From Eudorina sp. 2006-703-Eu-15 (lineage: Eukaryota > Chlorophyta > Chlorophyceae > Chlamydomonadales > Volvocaceae), in NCBI GenBank assembly GCA_003117195.1, contig BDSI01000005.1, forward strand, positions 232,857-296,856: DNA of 64,000 nt, given 5' to 3'. Positions within the stretch are counted from its first letter, which is position 1. Each line of letters opens with the position of its first letter. Position numbers and translations under genes: made by a program. This document shows, piece after piece, positions 23,815-36,400 of this stretch. The notes under the pieces are model-generated. The model saw only the letters and a list, made by a program, of their open reading frames with translations. It made no database searches and was not told the DNA's origin.

Positions 23815-24734
23815 CTGCTTGGGCGCGTTGGGAGGGCGCGTTGCTGGGTCAACGGGCGCGCACAATAGCATGTGAGCGGCTCATGGAATCTAAGCCTCCC
23901 AGAAATTGAGATGGCAAATTTGCCGTTGTGGTCCAGGCAAATATGATAAGGCGCCAGCGCCAATGCGCCCCGAACTTGCCCGTATCGGGTGATTTGTAAG
24001 ACGGCCATACGGTTGTTGTTTGGCGCCGCTCCGCATCTTTTTGCAATGGCAGTGAACGCGTTTTGCGAAATCCTGCAAATTACATGAAGAAACCCGTCAG
24101 GAAAAACAGGTATGACAAATGCTTTCAACCGTACTGGTCGGCGAATGCCTGCGCACCTCGCAGGGTTTTGGGAGGCTTGCCGTCTGGGTCTGCACACGGT
24201 AATTGTTCAGGTGAGGACAGGCATGTACCCATTGTTTCTTGACCGTGCGCTGCTTCAATGAATAGCTCCGATCACAGCTTTCAGAGTAGCCATATGTCAC
24301 TTACGAAACACATATTAAGTTTAACTATAGATGTTAGCCAGTATATGGCGAACATGGAACGACGGGTTGACCTTTAGGTTTGCCATGAGACCTGTCGTAC
24401 ATCATGACAAGTTTCATTATTCACTTCGAATCTGAAAGTTCTCTTACCATCAATCTGCAGAGTGTTGCTCGATTATCACAACTGCATAGGCGCTAATTAT
24501 CCTGCGCGAAAACCTCGTGTGACGCCCTCCCTATTTCGTGCATGATTTTGCCTTCACGGACGCGACCGATCACAAGTACTGGTCTTTTTTTGATCTCATA
24601 AAGATGATGGACATTCCGTAGTGGTTTGGTTGCTTTGACATACCAAACCGTCTTGAGTTGTTTGACAAGACTTTACCCTGAGGGTTTCCCAAGGCGTCGA
24701 CGTGCAGTCAACTTCTGCCCGTTCGGCTCCGGGC
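23815..24734. promoter_or_regulatory. Divergent region between guanylyl cyclase and CHASE-phosphodiesterase
   Basis: The first confident cyclase exon begins at 23814 on minus and the phosphodiesterase ATG is at 24735 on plus. The region is clearly less GC-rich than its surroundings, especially 24.2-24.7 kb, as volvocine promoters often are. The left part (about 23.9-24.2 kb) probably still holds cyclase coding sequence: a minus-strand frame with QNAFTAIAKRCGAAPNNN and MAVLQITRYGQVRG looks real but could not be joined in phase. The shared promoter may therefore be only about 400-500 bp. No convincing TATA box was found. Confidence 0.55.
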
Positions 24735-27700
24735 ATGGCGTCCGACAGCAAGCAAAGCTGGTGGAGCCGGGTCAAGAGCCGGGCCCAGGTAAGGATAGAC
24801 AGCATCTCAACAGCTTTATGATTGCTGCTGATAGGTGCTGTTTTTAATTAACTTCCATTGTAGGGGCTGCGCACAGTCGTGCGCGCCTACCCTTCCACGG
24901 TGGTTTGGCCAGTCCTCCTCTTCGTCCTAATATGCGGTCTAGGCGTCTTTGCTGTCACGCGCGGGGCACAAATGGTGGCGGATACCGCAAAGGTGCGCAC
25001 CAGGACAGCTGCCATGGCTGACGCCCGAGGAGCGTTCTCGGTGCCAAATGCAGCATCGTTACCGCAGCGACAATAATAGTCCCTGTCAGTTTTTTTTCCA
25101 TGATAATCAAGACGTGCGCAATTGCCAATGAGGGGGCTTGCATTCGGGGCCTTGCCGCATGCTGACTGCCGTCCACGGGCCAGTTACCACTGCGAAGGCT
25201 TCCCCCACCGCCCTCGCTTTGTCTCCACAGCACGTCTGGTGACGAGCGACGGCTCCCGCCCAGCATCTAACTCGACAGGGCCCCGCTGTCCTGCTCGGCC
25301 CACTGACCCCACCCCCTCTATCCATCCATCCGTCCCTCCCTCCCCATCCATCCATCCATTACGGCGAGCGACTCCAAACCGCCGCCACGACAGACACCGC
25401 GGCCCCCCCCCCCGGCCCATATATGTCTACCAATTTCCTATACCCCCCGGCCCATATGCGCCCATATGCCTCGCGGCGAAGGGTCCTCGGGGAGGGGCCC
25501 CGGAGGAACCCTCGGGAAGCGGCGGCCTGGATGGCCCCTCATCCAGGGGGGTGGGGCCACCGCCCCCGGCTCCGGCGGCCAGGCCCGCCCCCCCAGCTCT
25601 AACCCCCCGACCACCAAGTCAGTGTTCGCCCCGCCCGCCATGTCCGCCTGTTGGTCTGCCAACACGAGAGGAAACATGACCTCTCGATGTACCCGAAACA
25701 GGCCCCCCTCTGTGTACATCCGCAACAGACGCCGCCACCCCGACAGCGCCGAAGCTCCCGCGCGAACCTCTTGCCTGCGTCGGGGCCGGCGTTGATATGC
25801 CCCGTGTCGGCGTCCGTGTCTGTGTCCTTTCCCCCATTGCGTCAATAAAGACAGCGAAACCGCAAAAAAGGTCGACAAACCTCGACTCCTCTCTTGTCCC
25901 CTCGCCGCTCTCGATGGCATCTACTATAACCAAATGAGCCCATTGCGCCTTTCTGTTGTTGTTGTTGTTGAGTGTACCGTGTGCCCCCCCTACCACCCCC
26001 ACCACCTCGCACCCCACCACCACTACCTGTGTCTGGGCTGCTTTTCTTTTTGACCCCCACCACCTCGCACCCCGCCCCACACCGCCACCACCACCTCGCG
26101 CGCCCCACCTCCAGAGCCGGGCTGAGTCTCTGGCAAGGGACGCGGCCACCGAGTACCGGCAGCTGCTGACCATCGCCTTCTCTCTCACCAAGGTGCTCGC
26201 GTCGCTCGTACAGCACGACCCCAAGTACGACACCGTTAGCGCGCTGTTCAACGCGACGGCGCCGGCGCTCGTATCCGCGGTGCGCTGTCGGGGGGTTTGG
26301 GTAGGGGGGTGGGTGGGGGGACCTGGCCTCTGCTGAGGGGTGGGGTAGGGTGAGGGAGAAGGTAGGGGAGGAAAAAGCAGGAACGGGGGAAAGGGAAGGA
26401 GAGTGGAGGGAACAGGAAGAGGAGGGGAAGGAAAGAGGAGGGGAGGGGAAAGGTCTTGGTTGACAACCGGGGAAGCCGCAAGGAGGGCATGTCAAGGGAC
26501 CGGCCGAAGGGACCCATGGGTCACACCGGCTGAAGGGACCCATGGGTCGATCCCCGGGGGTTATGCGGGTGCCTATAGGCGCAGAGAACGACCACGTCCG
26601 AGGACCCCGCACCCCAGATCCTCACGCGGCGGGCCCCACACCGGGCTCGGCTTGGCCTCCCCTCCCGTCCCCTCCCCCCTCCCCTTGCCCCCACTGCACT
26701 GGGCTGACGCGGACGTTTGCGAAGAACCTGTCGCCGTTGCCCCGCTGCGTAGCATCCCTGCCCTTGGGCCCCACGGCCGTTCCTCTGTTCACTTGGAGGC
26801 ATCATCGAGTGCCACCCCCTCCTATGACACGTACGAGGTTCGGCCGACGGCACCCGCGAACGGCCCCAACACCCTCGCGGCTGCTGCGGCACTCCCCCTG
26901 CCCCCCTGCCGCCCTGGGCCCCTCCCCACCCAATTCAATTTAACCCCCTCCCCACCCACTTGATCCTGCCCCCCTGCCGCCCTCGGCTGCCAGGCTCCCC
27001 TGTCCTGTGTCCAGGCGCTGCAGTTGGCGCCCTCGGGGGTCCTCCGTTTGGGCTACCCAGCGGAGGGAAACGTCGGGGTGATCGGGTTTGACCTGTTCAA
27101 AGGTGAGGGGGCCGGGTGTGTGTGTGTGTGTGTGTGAGGGGGGGGGGCGTATAGGAAATTGGTAGACATTATTCAAACTGGGTGGGGGCCAGGTTGGTGA
27201 GGGGGGGCCAGAGGTTGGTGAGGGGGGGATGGAACGTGGGGAGATGTGGAGCGGAACGCATTTGGGGCTGCGGGGAGGGGTCGCGGAGTGCCGTACAACT
27301 CGTCAGCGTGAGTACGGAGTTGGATCGCCGGTGTGTCTGTCAAGGTCAGCAAAAAAGTGATGCGGCCGCGCCTCTCTCTCTCTCTCTCTTTTCACTTTGC
27401 TCTTGAAGTCATCCCCCATTCCTCGATCCTCCACCTGCCGGGGTTCGGCCTCCTGCCGCCATCCCGGCGGATTCCCGGTCCCGTCGTACGACGGCCGACC
27501 CATGGGTCTCAGACCCCGAAATCGGTGCCTCGGTGCGCTACGCCGTCTCGACGCCTGGACTGAGCCTGGAAGGACCGGTTCCGGAGCTGACCACGAAGAT
27601 CGAACCCGGCAGTAGCGACAAGGGGAGCGCCAACAGCAACGTGCTGGTGGTCCGTACGGCAATCCTCCTCAACGTCTCGTCCAATCCGGACGAGAGCTGG

Positions 27701-29916
27701 GGGCGGCCGGATGACACCAACCCGGCGTGTGGCGCGCCGTGCGAGTACGACAGCGCCACGGGATTGAAGTTCTGGGGCCTGGTGAGAGGAGCAAACTGTC
27801 GTACTGAAGTACTGCACAGTGGGAGTGCCGTACTGCGTGGAGGGGAGAGGAGCGGATTGGGGGGGGGTAGGAGCTGTCGAGAACACACAGGGCGCGTCCC
27901 GGGTGGGTATCCGCGGTTTGTTTGGGGAAGACGGACCTGTGGCCAAATCGGACATTCGAGTGGGAGGTAAGTACGGCAGTTCGTACTCGGCGGGCTGTGG
28001 GCGAGCGGATGGGTGGGCGATCGACGTGATCTGCCCCCCGACCGCCAGCGTGCCCTCTCTCTCAGCGGGGTGTCTGGGGCTCGCGCAGGGGGCGAGGGGG
28101 AAATGCACCGGCTTCCTGCTTCCTGCTGCTGCGGCGGAACTGGCTGCAGCTGCTGCCACCATGCACCGTCCTCCTCCTCCTCCCACCCCCTCTCCTCTGA
28201 TCCACGTCGGTGAGTTTCGCTGCCGGATTCGGTGGTGTGTGTCTTCTTTTTGGTCTGCTGCCGCCCCGCCTCCCCTCCCCCTCGCTTCCCTTGGTTCTCT
28301 CCACCGCTTGCTCCCCCTCCCGCTCTCTCAAACCCTAAAACCCAAAAACCCTCCCCGGCAGGCGTCGCTGTTGATACGACTGGACTGGCTCCAAGTACGA
28401 ATGGGCAACGGCCGAATGGTTTCGGCGCCACTCCGTACCATAGCGGCCCTGGGATACCGGTACGTACTGGAGGCGCCCGTCAGGCGGTACGGCAACGACA
28501 TCGGCAGCAGTGACAGCAGTAGCGGCAGTAGCAACGGCGCCCCGGGCTCCTTCGGGGCTGTATTGGTGGACTCGAGTCCCGTGCCGCCCTCCAGCACGAG
28601 GGTGACGGCAGTCGTGGAGCTGGCCCCGGGGGTCGAGGTACGTACGGGCGGAGGGGCTCTCGCGCCGCGGAACGCCCACGACCCGACCCGTGGGTCATCT
28701 TGTCAACCGCTCGCCCGCCACCTGTACCGCTCGCCCGCCACCTGTACCTCTCGCCGGCCCGCAGTGGTCCCTGGTGGTGGGCCCCCGCGGCGCCAGATGG
28801 ACCCCCGAATGGTACGGCGGTGTGGTGGTGCTGGTGGTGGTGCTGACGCTGATGTTGTCGCTGCTGCTGTTTGGGCTGCTGGTGTCCAGGTGAGTGAAGT
28901 GTGAGTTTCTTGGGCAGGCAAAACAGGTGTGCAAGCGAAAACTGAACCGGGTTTTGTGCGGAAGGGGGTTTGAATTGAATAAGTCAGGTTAAGTTTCTTA
29001 GGCAGGCAGAACAGGAGTGCGTGACATGCGAGGGGCCGAGTAGTGCCCCCAAATTTTCCCGAGTGTGTGTGTGTGTGGGGGGTGCCTATGACATTGGTGG
29101 ACATGTCCACACACACTGTGCTGCTGCCGGAGCGAAGGTACCCGGTAACGAATGGGCGGTGCCAAGATCTCTCCAGCGATGCGACGTCGTCCACTTTGTG
29201 AGCCTTGCGGGGGGAGGGTGGAGTATAGGACACTGGTAAGACATGCGGGGAGGGGCGGCCGTATGTGCCCCACCCCGGTGTGTTTAGAAGTGCACCCCGC
29301 CCCACCCCGGTGTGTGTGTGTGTGTGAATCGTTACATATCTGCCGGGCCGACGCTGGCCGGGGGCGCTAACCCGCCCCATACGGGAGACCGCCGAAGCAC
29401 TCTCCCCCGGATTCGGGGGAGAGGGGCGTAAGGGGCCTCTGTCCCCTCGCTCTCAACCAAGGGCGCGCGCCCGATCCCCGAGGATCGGTGACAGCTGTGC
29501 CCCCTCAAGGGATTGGGCGGAAGCCCATCCCGGGCGGTCTGCGCTTCGCAGTCCGCTGTTCAACCTCCTCAAGTCCTTGCAGCACCCAGGGCGCGTTCCT
29601 CAGCAATTCGGAGGCGTGCCCCTGCCCGGTGCGGTAGAACTAGCCTGGTCCCGCGTCCCAACCTAATCGTACTAGCTAAGATTGCACCATCCGGCAGGCC
29701 TGCCCGCCCAGCTGAGTCAGAGCGACGTCGCACACGTCAGGCCTTGCTGGGTCCGGGTATGCAGTCGGGTGCTCCATGATGGGGCTATGGTTTGCACAAG
29801 GCAGCACATCACCACGTAAGCTTCCCTGTCGTACACCCCTTCCCGTCGCGAGCGGCCCTCGCCTACAAGTCCCGCTGCCAACTCCCACTGGTCGGGGCTG
29901 CCAACTCCCACTGGTC

Positions 29917-29961
<45 letters not shown>

Positions 29962-32900
29962 AAGAGAACTGAGCCGCAAGAAGTGAAGTCCAGCATATCA
30001 GGCGATGTAGGCGAAGGAAGTGTGTGTGTGTGAAAGAGAACTGTGGTGTGTGTGTGTGTGTAGGGTTTAAGGGGGGTAAGCGACCTCAGATACCTCCGAA
30101 GCTCATGCAGGGGCGAGATACCGAGCATGTCGTATGCGTTGCCGTACCACCCGCAGGCGGCGCCATGAGATCCTGCTCAAGTCGTTACTGCCCGCGGATA
30201 TGATCCGAGATCTGGCGGATGAGACCGCCCGGGCCCCCCTGGAGCCCAGGGTGTTGACCTCGGGTGGGTGGGTATTGGGTGGGGGGTGGGGGGGTGGGTG
30301 GGTATTGGGTGGGTGGGTGGGCTCAAGGCACCTGCCCCCAACCGCCGTGTGTGTTTTTAGAGAAGAGACGCCGTGTATGTGTATGTGAAAGAAATGAATG
30401 AAGAAATGAATGAAGGAAAAGAAAGAAACGTGTGGTCGTGTCACGGGTTTGCGTCCCGCGTCGCCTCGCCGCCTTGGCCCTCTTCCTTTCGGCACCGCCC
30501 CCCCCCCCGTTTTCAATTTACACCCACCCACCCCAGAGTTTGTATTGCAGCCCGGCCCCGCACCGACCCCGGACGAGCCCGCGGTGCAGCAGTTCCGACG
30601 GTCTAACGGCCCCTATCTGCCCCCCCCCCGCCCTCTCCACCCTCCACCCTCCCCCGCCCTCTCCACCCTCCACCCTCCACCCTCACATCCCTGCTTTCAC
30701 AGGACAACGACCCGCGGGCCGGTGCCTCATAGATGACTTTCGGCGCCTTTCCCCTTATCAATTGCAGCGCAGTTTGAAAATGTCTACCGATCTCCCATAT
30801 CCCCTAACCACCGCACTCGGCGAGAGGAAAACAGCGTCCCCTCCTCCACCCCTCCCTCCCTCCCTCTCTCCCTCTCCCTCCCCTTTCTTCCCCCTGGACC
30901 CCCCTGGTTGCTCTGGCAGCAGCGCAGTTTGAATATTTCTACCAATTTCCTATACGCCCCCTGGTTCCCCCTCCCTCGCTCTCTCCCTCGCTCCCTCCCT
31001 CCCTCCCCCCCTCCCTCCCCAGAGAGCCCGGCCGACGTGCTGATGGGTCTGCTCACCTGCCTGCTGACCGGTGTGCCGCCCGACCTGCGCGACGTGGTGC
31101 TGCTGCGGACGGTGCTGCGCCGCCGGCTGGACGTGTATATGCCGCTGAACCTGGGGGGGCAGATGCGGGACGCCAATCTGGATGTGAGGGGCGGGGGGGC
31201 CAGGGACGGGGAGGGAGGGAGGGGAGGGAGGGTAGGGAGGGGATTGTTTCGCGATTTCGCTGTCTTTATTGACATTAAGGGGGGTCAAATTGAAAACTTA
31301 CAGCCCGGGGGGACGGGGGTATAAATTCGTACCCTTGGCGACCGCTGTGCCCCCCTCTCACCCTTGTCCTCGAGACCCCGTAAGTGGTGCGTTCGTTCCG
31401 CATGGCCCCCCGGGTGCGGGTGTGCCCGTGCCCGGGGTGTTTTGTGTCGCTTTGTCGCCGCGTTCCTTCCTCCCCCCGACCCGCACCGCCCTCCCCCTCT
31501 CACCCCCTTTCCCCTCTCCCCCCCTCCCCTTTTCCTGCTCTGGCAGCAGCGCAGTTATGATAAAACTGTCTACCCATTTCCTGAACCCCCCTTTCCCCTT
31601 ACACCCCCATTCCCCTCCTTTCCCCTCGATCCCCCAGTCCGACGTCGCCAAGGCGCTTATGCGGCAGCTGGGGGACGGCCCCGACCTCCTCAACGGCATC
31701 AACGGCGCCAACTGGGCCGACCCCCTTGGCCACCCCCCCACCCATCAAAACAGCTTCTGCGCCAACGGGGCAGCCGGTGGCGACCTCGCCCTGGGCATGG
31801 CCCTGGGCATGGGCTCTGTGGGCGGCGGTGTCGCCGCCAAGGGAAGCCAGGCCGGTATGCGCATGCGGCTGATCACTTCCCTGGCTGTAGCAGCCAACGG
31901 CTGCGGCGGAGGCGGCGGCGGAGGCGGCGGCAACAGCCTGCAAGAGCTGCTGCTGTCGAGTCTGCAGCAGCGGGAGCAGCAGCTGATGCTCGAATGCCAC
32001 AGCGTCACCGGCGCGCTGGCGTACATCCTGACGGCTCCGGAACCAGGGGCGGCGGCGGAGGCGGCGGAGTACGGCGGCCTGTGCTCCTCTGCGCAGGTCT
32101 CTGTCGTACGACGCCAGGAGCTCGCCGCCGACCTGGCGCCCGACGAGGTCACCCTCGCGGTGTACGGCAGCAACGGCGGCGGCAGCGCCGCCGTCACCGC
32201 TAGCGGCGGCCCCGCCGTCACCGCTAGCGGCGGCGCCGCCGTCACGCACCCGGGCGTTGAGGGGGCGTCGCCAGGCGCGCCCAGCGGCGCTGGCAATAAC
32301 CTTCCGCCGGCGGCGGCGCCGCCGCCGCCGCCGTCGCCGTCGCCGCCAGCTCCCAGCAGCAGCGGCAGCGCCGTCCTGCAGCCGCACCTCCAGCACAATT
32401 TCAGTCTTAGTCGCTCCCGGCTGGGGTCGGGGTCGGGGCTGTTCCTACGGGTCGGTACGGCATCGTTGGGCGGTTCGGCCGGCGGCGGCGGCGGCGGCGG
32501 CGCGGACAGCGTCCGGCGCGGCGGCGGCCGGCCGATCTCCGTCGCGCGCAGCGTCGCTGCCATGTCCGACGCCGTCGACTGCGCCAGCGATGCCGCCTGC
32601 AACAGCTCGAGCCTCGGCGGCGGCGGCGGCGGTGGCGGCGCGCTCACATCGGCGGCGTCCGCCGCAACATCGACCACGGCGGCGGCGGCGGCGCCGCCGC
32701 CGCCGCAACAACGCTGCGGCGACGGCGCCCGCGCGCCCGCCGCCATCGGCGGCGGCGACGGCTCGTTGCTCTCCTCCGCGGAGGAAGGGCCCCGAGAGCA
32801 GCTGCGGGGGCTTTTGAAGCTGACCAGCCTGGGTCGGGGGCATGGGGTGAGGCTATCCAGGGTGCAAGTCGCGGCGGCGAACGGCGGCGGCGGCTGCGCC

Positions 32901-33385
32901 GCCGCCGCCGCTACCACAGCGAAGGCGCCGCCATCGCCTCTCGGCGGATGCCCCGCCAACCTCGGAAGTCCCACGGGTCGGGTTTTGGAGCGGCTGGCGT
33001 CGGGGCTGTCGTCGTCGCTGAGGGGTGCGGCGGCGGCGTCACGGGCGCGGCGCAGCAGCATGGGGCCTGGCGGCGGCGGCGGCGGCGGCGGCCTGGCGCA
33101 CTTTCTGTCGCACTCGCCGCGGTTCGACAGCGTGGATTCTCCGGGCCGTGCTGGCGGCGGCGGCGGCGGCTGGGTGGAGGGCAGCTTAATCGGTGATGAT
33201 GATTGTACGGGTGACGGCGGCGTCGAGGCGGGGGAGCTGCCGGCGGCGACGGGAAGCGCGGCGGCGGCGGCGGCGGCGCGGACGGAGGGCCGGGAGGCGG
33301 AGGCGGAGGCGGCGGAGGCGGCGGTGGCGTCAAGGGCGACGGAGGGGTTTCTGGACTCGCCGCGACAGGTGGCGGCCCCCATCAC

Positions 33386-33416
<31 letters not shown>

Positions 33417-36400
33417 CCGCCCCCTCGCCCGATCGTGGAGGAGGTGCGATACCGCCGTTAGCGGAGCAGCGGCTGCGACTTGTGGCCGTACAACGTCCTG
33501 TCGATTGAATGGGCACGCCGGCCTCAAGGCCCCTCATCGCCGAATCGGCACGCAACACCCAACAGCCCCATGTCTTCACGCTCAGTCGGGCGGGGTCGGT
33601 CAGGCGGGGTCTTTTCCACAACACACCAGAGGGGGTTGGTCTGTCGACTGAACACACACAGTCACCTCACCGCGGTGTGCGGTCATCCTTTCACTACACA
33701 CCTGAAGGAACGGGGTGTGACAGGGGCCCCTGTAGATGGATCCTCGCACATGTCGTACCTGTCGTACATTACACATCCTTCCATGTCGACGTCCACACCC
33801 TCCTTTCTTACCCTGGGTGCCCCCAGGTGGAGCGGCTGCTGTCGGCGGTCGACAACTGGCAGTACGACACGTGGGGGCTCCAGGAGGCGTCGTGCGGTCA
33901 CGCGCTCTCCTCGCTTGGCTTCTTCCTGATCCAGCGGGCAGGTCTGGTGGAGAGGTTCAGGATGGAGCCGCTGGTGCTGGCCAGGTAGAGGCGGCGCTTT
34001 GGGCGGGTTTTATGTGAGGTTTTAAGTGGGTTTCAGTTTTAGTGGATTTATCAAAGGGGCCCAAAGGGGGCCGCTCTTTGGGGCGGGGATGACGCCCCAG
34101 GGGTGGTGAGAGGTCGCCCTGAGTCGTACCTTCCCTCGCCCCAAGCCACCCGGCGTGTCGTAAATCCCTCCGAAGAGGCCGTCGCCAAGGCGGCGCGAGC
34201 CCGCCCGCCGCCTCGTTAGTGAAACCCTCGTCTCCCTCAACCGCCTCCCTCAACCGCCTCCTTCAACCGCCTCCTCAACCGCCTTGCCCTCCCCCTCCCT
34301 ACCAATTTCCTGTACCCCCCCCCCGCCCCCCCCCCGCCTCAGGCTGCTTCGCGCCCTGGAGTCCGGCTACCCGTCCAACCCTTACCACAACTCGGCCCAC
34401 GCCGCCGACGTGCTCCACACCCTGCACGTGCTGCTCCACGGGGGCCGGCTGACGAGCCACTACCTGGACCCGCTGGGGCTGCTGGCGGCGTACTTCGCAG
34501 CGGTGAGGGGGTGGACTGGTTGGGGGGGGAGGGGGAGGAGAGTGAGGGGGGAGTATGATGGGCTGGGGGCGGCCTTGTCCGCTAACTGGGTCGTCAAAGG
34601 TGCAGGGGCCTCTTTCTGGGCAGGCAGGTGGCGGGGTGGGGGCAGGTTATGGGGTGTGTGGGTGGTGTGAAGGTATGTTTGATGTTTGCTGCAAACCCTC
34701 CTCACCCGGGCTCTTGTTGCCCCCTCGGCCCCCGGCCCCCCCTCCCCCCTCACCTGGCCGCTGGCCCCCTGTCGGCCGGTCAGCTGCTTCAATCCCCCGC
34801 GGCAACCCCCCACCCCACCCCCCCACCCCACCGACCGGCATAATTACCCCCCCCCCCACACACACACACACACACCCCTCCCTCCCTCAAACACCGGGGC
34901 GAACAACCCTCTCCCCCCTCCCCCCCTCAAACACCCCCTTCCCTCCCCGAACCCCGAACCCAATGCACCCAGATCGTTCACGACTACGGCCACGTGGGCC
35001 TCACCAACGACTTCCTGGTGGCCACCGCCCACCCCCTGGCCCTGCGGTACAACGACCGCTCCCCCCTGGAGTCCCACCACTCGGCGGCCGCCTTCACGCT
35101 GATGGCGGAGCGACCCGACCTCGACGTCACGGCGGGGCTGAGCCGGGAGCAGAAGGCCGCCTTCAGGAAGCAGGTGGGTGCGGGTGTGTGTGTGTGTGTG
35201 TTTAGAAATGCAACCCGCCCGCCCACCCGCCCGATCCCAGGTGGCAATACACTTACCACATAATAACCTGATTTAGAAAATACTTACCGTATGAAGGCGT
35301 GTGAACAAGGCGGGTGTGGGTGTGTGTATAAAAGAAAAGTGAGCGTGTGTAGGGGGCCGGGGCGGAGGGGGGGGGGTGTGGAAAGCAAAGGCCCCAACCT
35401 CCTTCCCTTCCCCTGCAGCAGTGTATAATTGTTTACAAATTTCCCATACCCTTCCCTCCCCCCCCCCGCCCCATCCCGTCAGCCGCTGCTACTTTCCTGT
35501 TATGTCAGTGAAGACAGCGAAACCGCAAAGGATCAACAAACTGATGCCCGCTGCTCCTCCCCCCATTCTGGACTGTCTGAGCTGTTTTTCTGTCCCCCCT
35601 CCTGCTCCCGCTACCCACACCCCGCAGTCAGTGCAGTTCCGATACCTCCTCCCCGGCCCATCCCTACCAATGTCCTATACCCTCCCCTCCTCCCCTCCTC
35701 CCCCTCCGCCCCCCCCGTCCCTCCCCTCCAGGTGATCGAGCTTGTGATGGCCACCGACATGAAGCAGCACTTCGCCATCCTCAACCAGTTCAACACCGTC
35801 CACCGCCTCGCAAACAAGACCGGCTGCAGCGCCAGCTCGGGGGCACAGGTGGGGCGCCTAGCAGGGGGGAGCCAGGGGGGGCACCTAGCAGGGGAGCCAG
35901 GGGGGGGAAGGGGGGGAAGGGGAGCCAGGGGGGGGGAAGGGGGGGAAGGGGAGCCAGGGGGGGAAGGGGGGAAGGGGAGCCAGGGGGGGGGGAGGGGGGA
36001 AGGGGAGCCAGGGGGGGGAAGGGGAGCAAAGGGGGGGAAGGGGGGGAGCCAGGGGGGAAGGGGGAGCCAGGGGGGGGAAGGGGGGCCAGGGGGGGGGGAA
36101 GGGGAGCCAGGGGGGGAAGGGGGGGAAGGGGAGCCAGGGGGGAGCCAGGGGGGGGAAGGGGAGCCAGGGGGGGAAGGGGAGCCAGGGGGGGGGAAGGGGA
36201 GCCAGGGGGGGGAAGGGGAGCCAGGGGGGGGGGAAGGGGGGCCAGGGGGGGGGAAGGGGGGCCAGGGGGGGGGGAAGGGGAGCCAGGGGGGAAGGGGGGG
36301 AAGGGGAGCCAGGGGGAGCCAGGGGGGGGAAGGGGAGCCAGGGGGGGGGAAGGGGAGCCAGGGGGGGGGAGGGGAGCCAGGGGGGAAGGGGGGCCAGGGG

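Noticed and set aside
29380..29700. Possible rRNA or structured RNA because of conserved-looking sequence after the 75-bp repeat
   Set aside because: No recognisable rRNA helix motifs, and the second copy of the repeat is followed by unrelated sequence.
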